Source: Limonium bicolor (taxonomy: Eukaryota > Streptophyta > Magnoliopsida > Caryophyllales > Plumbaginaceae). Taken from it: DNA of 64,000 bases. The stretch's first letter is position 1. Each line of letters begins with the position of its first letter. The DNA lies in NCBI GenBank assembly GCA_023374045.1, contig CM041781.1, forward strand, positions 139,306,982 to 139,370,981. Reading direction: 5' to 3'. Below, piece by piece: positions 1-10,399 of this stretch. The notes beneath the pieces were generated by a model. The model was not told the origin of the DNA and did no database searches. It worked only from the letters and a program-made list of their open reading frames with translations. A program made the translations under genes and the position numbers.

Positions 1-532
1 AATTGGAGTGGAAAGATAGTTCAACACTGATGCTGATCACATCAGGGTTGGATGACTCTTGAAGCTCCCTGTAAGTGGTCACAAACAACCACGTTAAGAA
101 AGATGCAAAGAGCATAAACTGGACTTGGAGATGTGTCGTGTTTCAAAAAGGATTTTCAGTGAGTATTTCCAAAACAATCGATTAATATTTTGAATAAAAG
201 ATCTTCTTATACTTAACCTAGTAAAGAATATTTTTGTAGTACTTGCTCACGAGCTGAGGACGTATGAGCCTTTGTCTTCGGACCGGTGACATGAGAAGTA
301 TATATGTTAAAAAAATTAAGTGAATGTTTTGATCTCCCAAAGGAACGGGGACCAGAAGGTGTCCATCGCGACCGGGTTCTGCGGGATCACTGTGTATATG
401 TACTCAACGTGGGATTCGAACCCATGGAGAGATGGAAAAGGTATTTCTGTTTGATATACATGCTATGACATGTTGTTTGGTATGTGTGATAAAGGTTATT
501 TTGACTTTGATCTCCTAAAGTGTATGCTGTCA

Positions 533-730
533 AGACCTATGAGTCTAAATGTGTTGTGTTACCCGGGCCTACGAGTCCAAAAGTGGTTATGTCACCCAGA
601 CCTAAGAGTCTGAGGGATATTATGTAAGTGCAAGTGTGGCAAAGGTACCCGGACCATTAAGTCCGAGGTTACCATGTGAGTATGATATTTTATGTATAAT
701 GTGGATATGTTGCCCGGACCATTAAGTCCG
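533..730 (+). other. Row of five small stem-loops (copy A0)
   Basis: Five short inverted repeats follow one another: AGACCTATGAGTCT (533-546), a GGGCC..GTCC version (565-578), CAGAC..GTCTG (597-612) and two CGGAC..GTCCG copies (650-665 and 715-730). All have a 4-6 base loop. The stems differ but mostly stay paired. The same row recurs at 10084-10281, at about 42290-42470 and, on the minus strand, at about 55364-55532. The role is unknown; the position 100-300 bases before the polypurine tract suggests an RNA structure in the 3' part of the genomic RNA. Confidence 0.6.
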
Positions 731-816
731 AGGTTGGATGTAAAGGGTGGTTGGTAATGGAAGTTTTATGGCTATAAGTAATTCCCGTATTCTAATCCAA
801 TGATGCGAGGAAATGT

Positions 817-852
817 GAACTTCGAGGACGAAGTTCTTTTAAGGGGGGTAGA
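817..852 (+). promoter_or_regulatory. Stem-loop abutting the polypurine tract (copy A0)
   Basis: GAACTTCG (817-824), loop AGGA and CGAAGTTC (829-836) form a perfect 8 bp stem, immediately followed by the tract TTTTAAGGGGGGTAGA (837-852). The LTR starts with TG at 854. The tract is the usual primer for plus-strand DNA synthesis in LTR elements. The abutting stem is seen directly; a role in primer selection is inference. Confidence 0.75.
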
Positions 853-3246
853 TTGAAATACCCCAAACCTTAGTATGTTGTGTAAATGTTAAACTATGGT
901 ATTTAAAGGCTAAAAAGTGCCTTAGAAACATAAATGAATCATTTAAACCATGGTAAAACACAATAAAACACTAAGACACGCTTTGAGCAAAAACATGCTC
1001 TAAGCTTGGAGTGAACTTGGTTAGGACCCAAAGAGCCTACCAAGACTTGATAATGTTTAATTATGACTTTATAAGGCTAATTAAGTCCTTAGGAAACTTT
1101 GGTAGACAATGAAACCAAACAAAACACAAATAAATACCTTAAGGTCAATATGGGCCAAAATGTGCTCTAAGCTTGGGATAAAGGTGTATAAGACCTAATG
1201 GTCATACCTATGCCTTATTTATATGTTAATGAACATATTAAATCAACTACTAAAGAAAACCAAGCTTGAAAACAAGTTAAAACGCAAAATGTGCTTTAAG
1301 GAGTCTTAAAGCACGTTTTTGAAAAATTGTCTTGTAAATGAGTTTTGAATGGCTAAATGTCCATCATTACTCTTTAATTAACATGTGTACTATATAGTAT
1401 CACATTTGGGTGGCTATATCAATGGGAAATCAAAAATTTCACTTCTATGTGCCTTGTTTTTGGTGAATAGTGATTTTTATAACTAGTTTGTAACATATAA
1501 TGTTATAAGTGAGACAATTGACTAATAAAGTCTAAAATACCCCCTTGCTACTATTTAGGGCCGGTTTCCTCATAAGGGAATGAGTCATCCCTTTGTTAAA
1601 TTGATAAGATAGAAATTGATAAAGTAAAAAACTATTACTTTATTAAATATCTAAAACTAACAAAAGCAAACTCATTTCCTCATTCTCTCATTCCTTTCTT
1701 CATTTCCCACGGTGGCTACCTCCTTCCTCCTCTCTCCATCGGTTTCCAACAGAACCATGTCATTCTTCACCCTTCTTCACTTGTAACTTATGACTCCATG
1801 CTCCGAATTTAATTCCGAGACTACCGTTCTCTTAGTTGGAGCAAGCTCTTCATTCCTATCTTTTCAAATCATCAAAACCACCATTTCGGTGCCAAGGAGA
1901 ACTTCCATGGAAGGAGCTTGAGCTAATATTTTTATGCCTTGTTGATCACCTTTGCTTCAAGGTAAGGAAAAACCAAAGAAAACTCCATTTCCTTCACTTT
2001 TGGTGTTGACCGAAAATGCACCTTGTAATGGTGTCTTCTCTTGTCTTGTTTTAGCTTCATTTAAATCTTCCAAGGGCTAGGAGGAGTCCTCTCTTGATAC
2101 TCATTCAAGCTCTCTTCCATTCAAAGGTAAAACAATTACCTTGATGTGTTAAAACCATATATGTAACTAGGGTTTACAATGAGATGGAGCTTAAAGCTTG
2201 AATACTCATTATGTGGTTTGTATAATGTTTAGTAGTTGGCAAGGAACCAAATGCCTTACCGGTTTTGTAAGGAAACAAGAAAGAAGTTTGGGAGGGAAAG
2301 AGGTAAATATGCTATCTTAATGTGGTTTAATGCCTTAGGAGAAATAAGCTTATAATGCTTGTTAAAACTACCTAAAGAGCAAATGGTGAATGACCTAGTA
2401 AAGTGTTCTCAAGGAGACTAGTAAAAGAACATATGTATTGTTGGGTGTATTTGCAGGTCAAAGGCATTACTTATGTGGGAAATTCAGTGTTTAAGGTTTA
2501 TGCAGTTTAAGGGCCTAAGAGCCATGTTGTTTAAGGGCCTAAGTGCCAAGCAAATTTAATTATGCACTATATTGTGATGTAGTGTAGATTTGGTGAAGTT
2601 TTGTGAGTGGTAATGTTTTGATGGATCTAGGTGTTCTTGAATGTTTAATGGTGAAAACTATGAGCTTTGGAATGATGATGTGCTAAGAGAACCTATGGCA
2701 AAATTTGTAAAATGTATAAGGAGTTTTAGGTGCTTAAATGAACTTGGGTGAACTAGGAATTGTTAGGAATGGATACATGCTTCACTAAGGAAGAAAACTT
2801 GCATTAAGGTGTTCTAAGGTGCTATAAGGATTTAGGCATTGTCTTGGAAGTTCTAGAAATCCAATGAGTGTTTCGAGAATGTATTTAAGTTTTGGAGAAG
2901 TTTGTTTAAGGTTTAGGTAATGTTGATGGATAAGGAGGGAATGGTGTTTAGCAAGAAAAGGAGTTGGGAGATGATGTTAAGGTGTAGAGGAAACACCTTG
3001 GTGTAGTGGTCATTATTTGCGAACTACCACTTAGAGATCTTAAGGAGAAAACATCCCAAGTGCTAGGAATTTTTGTAAGAAATTTGTGAATGATAAGATG
3101 GTTTTGGTGAGTGATTTAAAGAGTTTAGCACATGGCTAAAGGTGTGTTTGATGTGCGAAATGGTGTTAGGAAACATCATGAGACTTTAGGAGAAGATTGG
3201 TGAATTTGGTTAAGTGTTTAAAGACTTGGAAATTGAATGTTTTGCC

Positions 3247-3498
3247 GTGTCCGAACTTCCGTCCGGACATGGAAGTTCGGACAGGCTCTGTTGGGTAAAG
3301 GATTTTCTCATTCTCGAACTGTGTCCGAACTTGGGAAGTCCGGACACAAGTTCGGACGTGACTGTTTCTATCTGGGATTTACTCTCGAACTGTGTCCGAA
3401 CTTGGGAAGTCCGGACACAAGTTCGGACGTGTGTAAGGTTTTCAGTATAAGGTCGCGGCTTGTGTCCGAACTTGGGAAGTCCGGACACAAGTTCGGAC
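3247..3498 (+). repeat. LTR palindrome cassette, GTCCGAACTT type (copy A1)
   Basis: Four hairpins lie in about 250 bp. The first has 12 bp arms (3249-3260 and 3271-3282). The other three share the arms GTCCGAACTT and AAGTTCGGAC around a GTCCGGAC core; the second spans 3323-3357. Spacers differ in length and sequence, so it is not a simple tandem repeat. The same LTR position carries other arm sequences in copies A3 and AR, while the flanking sequence is conserved. Confidence 0.85.
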
Positions 3499-4470
3499 AA
3501 GGTGTTGTATGGACCAAAAACATTGTTTAAGGTATGGAAATGATGTGTAATGATGGGGATTGATGGTTAATGATGTTATGAGGTTGTTAAGGACATTTTA
3601 GGTGAGCTTTAATGACAATTAAGTGGGTGAAAAGTTGTATCAAAATGTGAAAGTGAAACAAGTTAGAATGTAAAGTTGTGTAACTAAGTTAACGGGGAAA
3701 GTTAAGCATTAGACATTAAATAATCAAGCAAACCCCGAAGTTAATAAAAACACATGTGATGTTAACAGTTGTTCGAGAATCGCTCGAGGAACATAAGTGG
3801 ACGTGGTAAAGTGGACTCCGGTGACAGGTATGGTTTTCTTGCAACCTGTGTCCTACCGGATTACACCGGCTTGTATGCCAATATGTTTTCTTGAGTGTTT
3901 GCCACCTTGTAAGATTAAAACATGTAATGAGTTTATAGTAATTCATTTATGTGGCGAATTTGGCCTCCGATGCCGTTTAACCTCAAGTATGTGTTAAACC
4001 TTAGCTAACCAAAACTAGGAACACATGAGTGATCGGTATTCGGAGTTGACGGCCCAAACCTTGGGAACGTGCTAACCACGGCTATGTGTGAGTTAGTTGG
4101 ATATTATTGTTGTATGCAAGTGTGTGAACCTCCCTTGTGTGCTTAACTCGGTTATGAAACCGTATGGTGTGTGGATGTGGTAGGCTCCATAATGGATCTC
4201 TAACTACTTATCTATAAGTGTATATGTACTAATGGGGGGTGAGGAGTCCGGTTGTTCCGGCCACGCGTGTGATGGACGGGAGTCGTTATCTTATCCGGTT
4301 CGGCTCTCTTGGTGTATGTATAGGTGGTATTCCAAATTTGGTTTCTACCTTCCCTTAGCTTATCCAAAGCTAGTTACTGACTCACGTCGGGCCACAGGGG
4401 CATACGTATGTTATTTCGGTGTGCTTGGGATTACTATATCCGACACACCTTGGGTATAAGTTAACCGTTC

Positions 4471-4477
4471 TATATAA
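4471..4477 (+). promoter_or_regulatory. Candidate LTR TATA box (A1)
   Basis: TATATAA lies between the short inverted pair ACCGT and ACGGT in the last fifth of the LTR. It is kept in A2 (13956-13962) and in the minus-strand copies (about 51650 and 61410). Copy A3 lacks it. No start site can be proven from sequence alone, and other TATA-like strings occur in this AT-rich LTR. Confidence 0.35.
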
Positions 4478-5061
4478 CCGGACGGTAACGAGGATGGTAA
4501 CGAGCTTAACATGGGATTGGCAAAAATCCCTAGGCTCACATGGTATACTAACTATGGTGGAAGGTTCCTTGTGAGAACCGATTTTATGGTGTTATGTAAT
4601 GTTATGGTGCTATGCAAATTCCCTTGCTATGCTATAGTATATTATATACATATTGGATGTTTAAATGATGGTGATGTTATCATGTATACGTCGAAACAAG
4701 AAAGGTTTGTTATGTTTGTTATATGAGGAATGAGATATGTTGTAGGATATGGAGTGTGTGGATCATGGAAATGAATCCCAGTTGTGACAAGAGGTGTTTA
4801 AGGATAACCCGATTAATGGGTACATGTCGTTCGTTAAGGAGGTAGCTCCGTTTTAGAGGAGAGCCACTCTAGGGTTTAAGGAATCATTGGATGGTTGGTT
4901 AGGTGTGGACGTGTTGGTTATTGGTTGAGCCCATTGAGGCGAAATATTATGTGTTGTATGTTTATGGCTTGTATGCATGATTTAAATATAATCAACTGCA
5001 TGCTAAGACGACAATTAGTTGTGCGTGGCCCGGTAGCATGTGGGCTGCGGGATTACCATAC

Positions 5062-5089
5062 CAGCAAAGGTGCTGAGCCCCTTGGGGGC
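5062..5089 (+). other. Twin stem-loops near the LTR 3' end (A1)
   Basis: CAGCA-AAGG-TGCTG (5062-5075) is followed one base later by a GCCCC/GGGGC stem (5077-5089). The pair is found at the same place in all family A LTRs and, with different loops, in family B (25120-25149). It sits about 385-415 bp before the LTR end, so it may lie in the 5' leader of the RNA. Function unknown. Confidence 0.6.
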
Positions 5090-5479
5090 CACCCTTTCTC
5101 TTCTTTTCCTATTTCAGGTACGGAGAGCTGGAAGCCGTGCGAGAGTAGGACGGGGTAGTCATTGCACTTGGGTATTCATTTAAGTGTATCTATACAGTAG
5201 GTGTAGTAAGACCGATATTGTTGTCGGCATCAGTTTATAAATACTCGGTACAATGGGAATGCATGTATTCTATAGATGTTGAAAAGGGAATGAGGATTGT
5301 ATTGTGTAGTTGCTCGGGAATCTAGTCCATCAGACCGATACAAAGTACATGTATTAGCCTTGTTAGCCACGTGGGTGGTTAACGGCGTGTAACACCATTG
5401 AAATAAGTAATGTGATGAGTTGAGTTTCCGCTGCAGATTGTTGTTATGTGTTTGTTGTCGGATGGGGTGTTACAAAAAG

Positions 5480-5507
5480 TGGTATCAGAGCGAAGTATCG
5501 CTCTGAT
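5480..5507 (+). promoter_or_regulatory. tRNA-iMet primer binding site inside a perfect hairpin (A1)
   Basis: TGGTATCAGAGC (5480-5491) starts five bases after the LTR and matches the 3' end of plant initiator-Met tRNA, the usual minus-strand primer. Bases 5484-5493 pair perfectly with 5498-5507 around the loop AGTA, so most of the primer site is in a 10 bp stem. The 3' arm thus repeats part of the tRNA's own sequence. The same hairpin occurs at 60120-60143 (minus) and, altered, in family B. Confidence 0.8.
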
Positions 5508-8500
5508 GACTGAATTACCGAGCTTAGGAAGTACCGAGTTAGGATTTAAGTACTTTGGGTTAAGGGTTGAGTGATAGCGTGAGAGATACGCTAGATAGGA
5601 ACTACCAGTGAATACTGGAAACCTACAGTATCCTTCCCACCCTCCACAATCCCTGTTATATAACTTGGGAAACAACGCCAGAGAGATGAAAGTCCTCTCA
5701 TACTCGGGAATACCCGATCTGGCTGTTATTAAATACCTTTAGGGTACGGAGAACCTGTCATACGGTAGATCCCGAAAAGTGGGAATCCCGGAGACGGTTT
5801 CCATCAGGACAATGTTAACCGCATTTAATAGCAAAGAATGAAGAATCTTGTGCATGGAAGAATAGAATTTCCGGCAACCTGGGTCGACATGCCGAGCAGT
5901 CGAGAACAACCAGCTTGCAACGCACCGACCGTGCAACAGGCAAGAAATGGATCAATAAAACCCGAGACGAGCGTCAACGGGACTACAAACATTAAATAAT
6001 GTCGCCAACGGTATATCAACCGATTGAGAAACGACAACGTAGTACGAGGAGGATACAATATTAACAAGGAAAAAGGGGAGGTCTCCCAGAATGGGCAACA
6101 CCCCAGTTAATGGTTACCATGTGGAGACGGCGAGAAGTACTCAGAAGATTTATTGTCAAGACGGTATGACCAAATAAGGGCCAACAAGGCCACTGATGAC
6201 AGTGCGGGTAAGAACAACACTACAACCGGTATGTGTTGAACCAATAGCCAGTTAGCATGGCGCACTTGCCATAGCAAGTGCTGCTATAACAGGGCTGTTC
6301 GGGAAATTCATAACCACTACAAGTACTTGGAGAAGTACCATAAAGTTAAATGTGATTGTCATAACAGTGGAAGGGCTTGTTAGCCTAACCTCTGCAATTG
6401 GAAATACCAGTCAGCAAGAAGCTAGACTTGGCTAAGGTAAGAAGATGTTGTGAAACCATGAAAATTTTCTTTCAAACCCAAATTTAATCAAACCCTTTCT
6501 TTTCAAAACCAGATTTTCTTTCAACCAACACTTCTTTCCAACCTTCTTTTAAACCAAACCAGTGAAACCAGGGGCAATTGACAAGGATACAACAGTGGAT
6601 AAACCTTCCCTCGATTAAGTTCGGGAAGCAAGGAATGAATATCGTCACGGGACAATATAAGGGAGTTGACAACAGAACACTTCACCTAGGCGTGTGACGG
6701 ACACTACAAGTGTACCAACTGTGTTGTGGGACGACCGCACTCCGATAGGAGCATGTGGGCCTGACAGACCTACTTATAGGTTAGTTAGGTAAGTAGTAAT
6801 GTATCAGTATGATACCCCATATATGTATACGAGTAGAGTCCGAAACACGGGAAGTAGTCGACTCCGTCTACGGTCAGCAGTATAAATCAAACGAGAGCTA
6901 GAGATTACAAGGAATGGTTGAAGTTAAGGAACTCAGTTAAGTTAACGAGATTAAAAGGATTAGTGAATTCCTTTCAAGGGAATGTTTAAGAGTTAGGAAG
7001 TGCGAAGTGCACAAACTGTTGAGTAAAGACATAGCATATGTCTTAAGAATCCTCAGGGATAAACATGATAGCTGGAAAGCAGGGTAAGGCAGATGCCTAA
7101 TATGGACACATTAATGTGCAATGGACGGGACGAAACTCCCAGAATGAGTACCTACACTATCAGGAGCAAAAAGGCGTGGCTAACTGAATGTACCAATAAG
7201 TGTGAACTTGATGTAAGGGCATAACTTAGTAACACCCAGGAGCAATCCATAAAGGGTGTTCGCATCAGTAATTGTTGCACGAAATGCATGACAGAAACAC
7301 GAGGGTTGAAATTAACACCCAGTTAAGACATAAGTTGTCAGGAGACGGACTGGCAATCCTAAGGGACATCCCATGAAAGGAAATATGATGCAACAACCTT
7401 GTCATGGATGCCAATACAACCTCTAACCAGGTAACATGGTATAGAGAAGTACATGTGTGTGGACAGCCTACAATGAGCGGAGCTCAAGGCAGCAAGGCTT
7501 ATAAGCCACAAACAAGATATGTTATGTAAATTTGAGTTAATTGTAGAAGTTTATGTGGTACAAGGAAATAGAGCGGAGAACGAACCACTGCATTAAGAGT
7601 GGGGATACCTCTCGATATTGTGAAACCGCAGGAGCGGTAGTTAGGTGAACCAAGTTCAAGAGATATGCCAGGGATTAACCATATTATTGTTACCCAGGAG
7701 TGATTTGAATGAGACTAATACGAAAGGAAATGTTTGTACCAGTTGTGTAGACAGGAAAAGTGATAAGTTGATAGAAATCACCATAGGAGTGTGAAGCTAA
7801 ATGTGTAGCGAACAACGCTCAAGGGAAAAATAGTAGTATATTCAAAATCAGCCAAATAAGTGGCCAGATAAACCTAGTGTAATGGCGGAAGCTAATATAA
7901 TAGCGGATGCAGTATAAGTTGATATTGTATAATGAGTAAGGATACGGTGCGCAATGAGCGACCGTTGTATGAGTATTGTTAGATGATAAAATGGTGAGTG
8001 AGCAGAGCTATGAGCTAACCCCAGTGGAGGTACAACGGTAAGTAATACCAAACGAACCGAACAGTAAGCCGGTGACAAGTATCATGTGGTAAGAATTTCA
8101 GTAAAACACAGTGTACATTCCTATCGCAATCGCATGAGAGATTTACTGTCAAGAGTTTACGCCTCTGCACTCTGTATGACTGAGTGTTTTGGTATTGCAC
8201 TTGCGCAGTAATGATCAAGTGGGATAGCTAGGGATCAGAAGCATGGTAATTGTGGAGGAATAATGTTATAGTGGCCGATGCATAGGAAATGCAAGGCCGC
8301 ACCAATAAAAGAGTACTTGTATAAAACCAAATGTGGAGACATGATTAACAGCAAGTGACTACGGTAGCACTAACTGCCAAATATCGGTATGGAATATACC
8401 CCAAATGTTGTAAATAACTGAGAGAGCACTACACACTAGGTAGTAGCTCAATCTCAACCGACAGTAAGTCGGTAGAAGCAAGTCCATCATTGTGAATTAC

Positions 8501-8956
8501 ATAGTAGTTTACGCTGTAAGCTATTGGAGAAGTGGATGGAAAGTTTTGGAACTCACCGAATTCGCTCAGGGTAAGCGATACCATGCGCCGGTTGAGAAAC
8601 CATTGTTACCTAGATAAGGGTAATACATTGGAGATGTACAATACATTAACAGTAACGAATGGGGCAAACCAGCTCTATAATTATCAGGGTTGCGCAACAG
8701 AGGCCAGTGAGCCCATGCGTCAAGTACCGGGTATACGTTGTGAATATGAATGGATGGCTAGTTATCAATGCCTAAAAGCCTCACAGGCCAGGACCGAAAC
8801 CGGTTATGAGTTACAACTCCAATGCGAATTCTTGGTTTAGGGACTAAACCGCCAATATGGTTAAGATCCTCTAATCAGAATCCATTGTGTAATAGACCGC
8901 GTGGAAGTTAAAACACTTCACGACGGCAGAACGTTTTAAGCTAGTGTTTAGTGATT

Positions 8957-8992
8957 GATTACGTGGGCGTAATCCCTTTTAAGGGGGGTAGA
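8957..8992 (+). promoter_or_regulatory. Second, internal polypurine tract with abutting stem-loop (A1)
   Basis: GATTACG-TGGG-CGTAATC (8957-8974) is followed by TTTTAAGGGGGGTAGA (8977-8992), identical to the tract at the LTR but 1.4 kb upstream of it. It is conserved at 41160-41195 and at 56605-56639 (minus). Family B has the same arrangement just after the pol stop codon. It may be an extra plus-strand primer, or mark the former end of pol. Confidence 0.7.
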
Positions 8993-9018
8993 GCGTAAAG
9001 CCGCTTAGTGTGTTTTAC

Positions 9019-9157
9019 CGTACAAGTGTACGTGAACTATGTTGTGCATTGCACAAAAAATAAATTGTTATGATGGTTGGCGCGTGTGTTATATAAACAT
9101 ACGCATTTATTTGCGGTTAAATTGTGGTAATTGCGCACAGAAGATGCGAATACCATT
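9019..9157 (+). other. Cluster of hairpins after the internal polypurine tract (A1)
   Basis: Successive inverted repeats are CGTACA-AG-TGTACG (9019-9032), TTGTGCA-T-TGCACAA (9042-9056), an imperfect stem at 9082-9104 and a GGTAATT/AATACC stem with a GCGCA..TGCG top at about 9125-9155. In copy A3 the last stem changes to GGTATTT/AAATACC and keeps its pairing. The block looks like structured RNA; no function is known to me. Confidence 0.5.
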
Positions 9158-10083
9158 GTGGGAAGTGTGTTTATCTTGTTAACAGTGGTGTGTGAGAGTA
9201 CAAATGGAAGGGAGTAAAGAAACTCCCGGGGAACTAAAACCCCGTCGGTGCATAAATGTAAACCATGTATTGTATTTTGATAAAAGATATATGATATATA
9301 TACAATGTTGTGATTTATGAAGGGTTATGAGACCGACATAGAACCTAGTGGGAATTAAATTCCCTAGGTAACTTGAATTAAGTTGGATTTGGATGATGAT
9401 TGATAGACGGAGTTCTATCCCTTGGAGATGTTATGATTATGACTAGAAGGATTCAAAGATAGAAAATGGGATATGCTTGAATTAGTTGTTGGTTGAAAAA
9501 GAGGTGGGAGGTGAAACTTGATTATCATGAGATCAAGGGAAGCCGAACACAAATTGGAGTGGAAAGATAGTTCAACACTGATGCTGATCACATCAGGGTT
9601 GGATGACTCTTGAAGCTCCCTGTAAGTGGTCACAAACAACCACGTTAAGAAAGATGCAAAGAGCATAAACTGGACTTGGAGATGTGTCGTGTTTCAAAAA
9701 GGATTTTCAGTGAGTATTTCCAAAACAATCGATTAATATTTTGAATAAAAGATCTTCTTATACTTAACCTAGTAAAGAATATTTTTGTAGTACTTGCTCA
9801 CGAGCTGAGGACGTATGAGCCTTTGTCTTCGGACCGGTGACATGAGAAGTATATATGTTAAAAAAATTAAGTGAATGTTTTGATCTCCCAAAGGAACGGG
9901 GACCAGAAGGTGTCCATCGCGACCGGGTTCTGCGGGATCACTGTGTATATGTACTCAACGTGGGATTCGAACCCATGGAGAGATGGAAAAGGTATTTCTG
10001 TTTGATATACATGCTATGACATGTTGTTTGGTATGTGTGATAAAGGTTATTTTGACTTTGATCTCCTAAAGTGTATGCTGTCA

Positions 10084-10281
10084 AGACCTATGAGTCTAAA
10101 TGTGTTGTGTTACCCGGGCCTACGAGTCCAAAAGTGGTTATGTCACCCAGACCTAAGAGTCTGAGGGATATTATGTAAGTGCAAGTGTGGCAAAGGTACC
10201 CGGACCATTAAGTCCGAGGTTACCATGTGAGTATGATATTTTATGTATAATGTGGATATGTTGCCCGGACCATTAAGTCCG
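10084..10281 (+). other. Row of five small stem-loops (copy A1)
   Basis: This is the same array as at 533-730, from AGACCTATGAGTCT (10084-10097) to the second CGGACC..GTCCG stem (10266-10281). It lies about 100-300 bases before the polypurine tract. Confidence 0.6.
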
Positions 10282-10383
10282 AGGTTGGATGTAAAGGGTG
10301 GTTGGTAATGGAAGTTTTATGGCTATAAGTAATTCCGATTCTAATCCAATGATGCGAGAAATGTGAACTTCGAGGACAAGTTC

Positions 10384-10399
10384 TTTTAAGGGGGGTAGA
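10384..10399 (+). promoter_or_regulatory. Polypurine tract of copy A1
   Basis: TTTTAAGGGGGGTAGA directly precedes LTR A2. The upstream stem-loop is present but its 3' arm lacks one base compared with 817-836 (GAGGACAAG instead of GAGGACGAAG). That fits the general excess of single-base deletions in this copy. Confidence 0.8.

Larger units (their letters stand above)
1..853 (+). mobile_element. Family A element, 3' end of an internal region (copy A0)
   Basis: This stretch is nearly identical to 9552-10400, the 3' end of the complete internal region downstream, and it leads into a polypurine tract and an LTR. It therefore belongs to a further family A unit that begins before the window. No coding sequence is recognisable. 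It holds a conserved segment at about 240-425, a row of small stem-loops (533-730) and a stem-loop plus polypurine tract (817-852). Together with the LTR and internal region that follow, it shows that the units are in tandem with a period of about 9.5 kb. Confidence 0.85.
854..5474 (+). repeat. Family A LTR, copy A1 (4621 bp)
   Basis: The LTR begins TGAAATACCCC after a polypurine tract and ends GGGGTGTTACA just before a tRNA primer site. It is nearly identical to 10401-14944. At 4.6 kb it is exceptionally long and has no supported reading frame. It contains an AT-rich first half, a palindrome cassette (3247-3498), a candidate TATA box (4471-4477), a pair of stem-loops (5062-5089) and a conserved segment near the end (TTTCCGCTGCAG) shared with family B. 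Short peptides read across the palindromes are artefacts of the repeats. It has a polypurine tract on its left and a primer site on its right, so it serves both as 3' LTR of A0 and 5' LTR of A1. Confidence 0.9.

Noticed and set aside
403..427. A tRNA gene
   Set aside because: Only a T-arm-like hairpin is present; no acceptor stem, D-arm or anticodon arm can be fitted around it.
3210..3530. Overlapping open frames on both strands with repeated VSELGKSGHKFG-like peptides
   Set aside because: They are translations of the palindrome cassette and appear on both strands and in A2; there is no codon or domain evidence for a protein.
8532..8840. 102-codon open frame in the family A interior as a possible gene
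   Set aside because: No domain, signal or composition supports it, and I could not trace it as an intact frame in copies A3 or AR.
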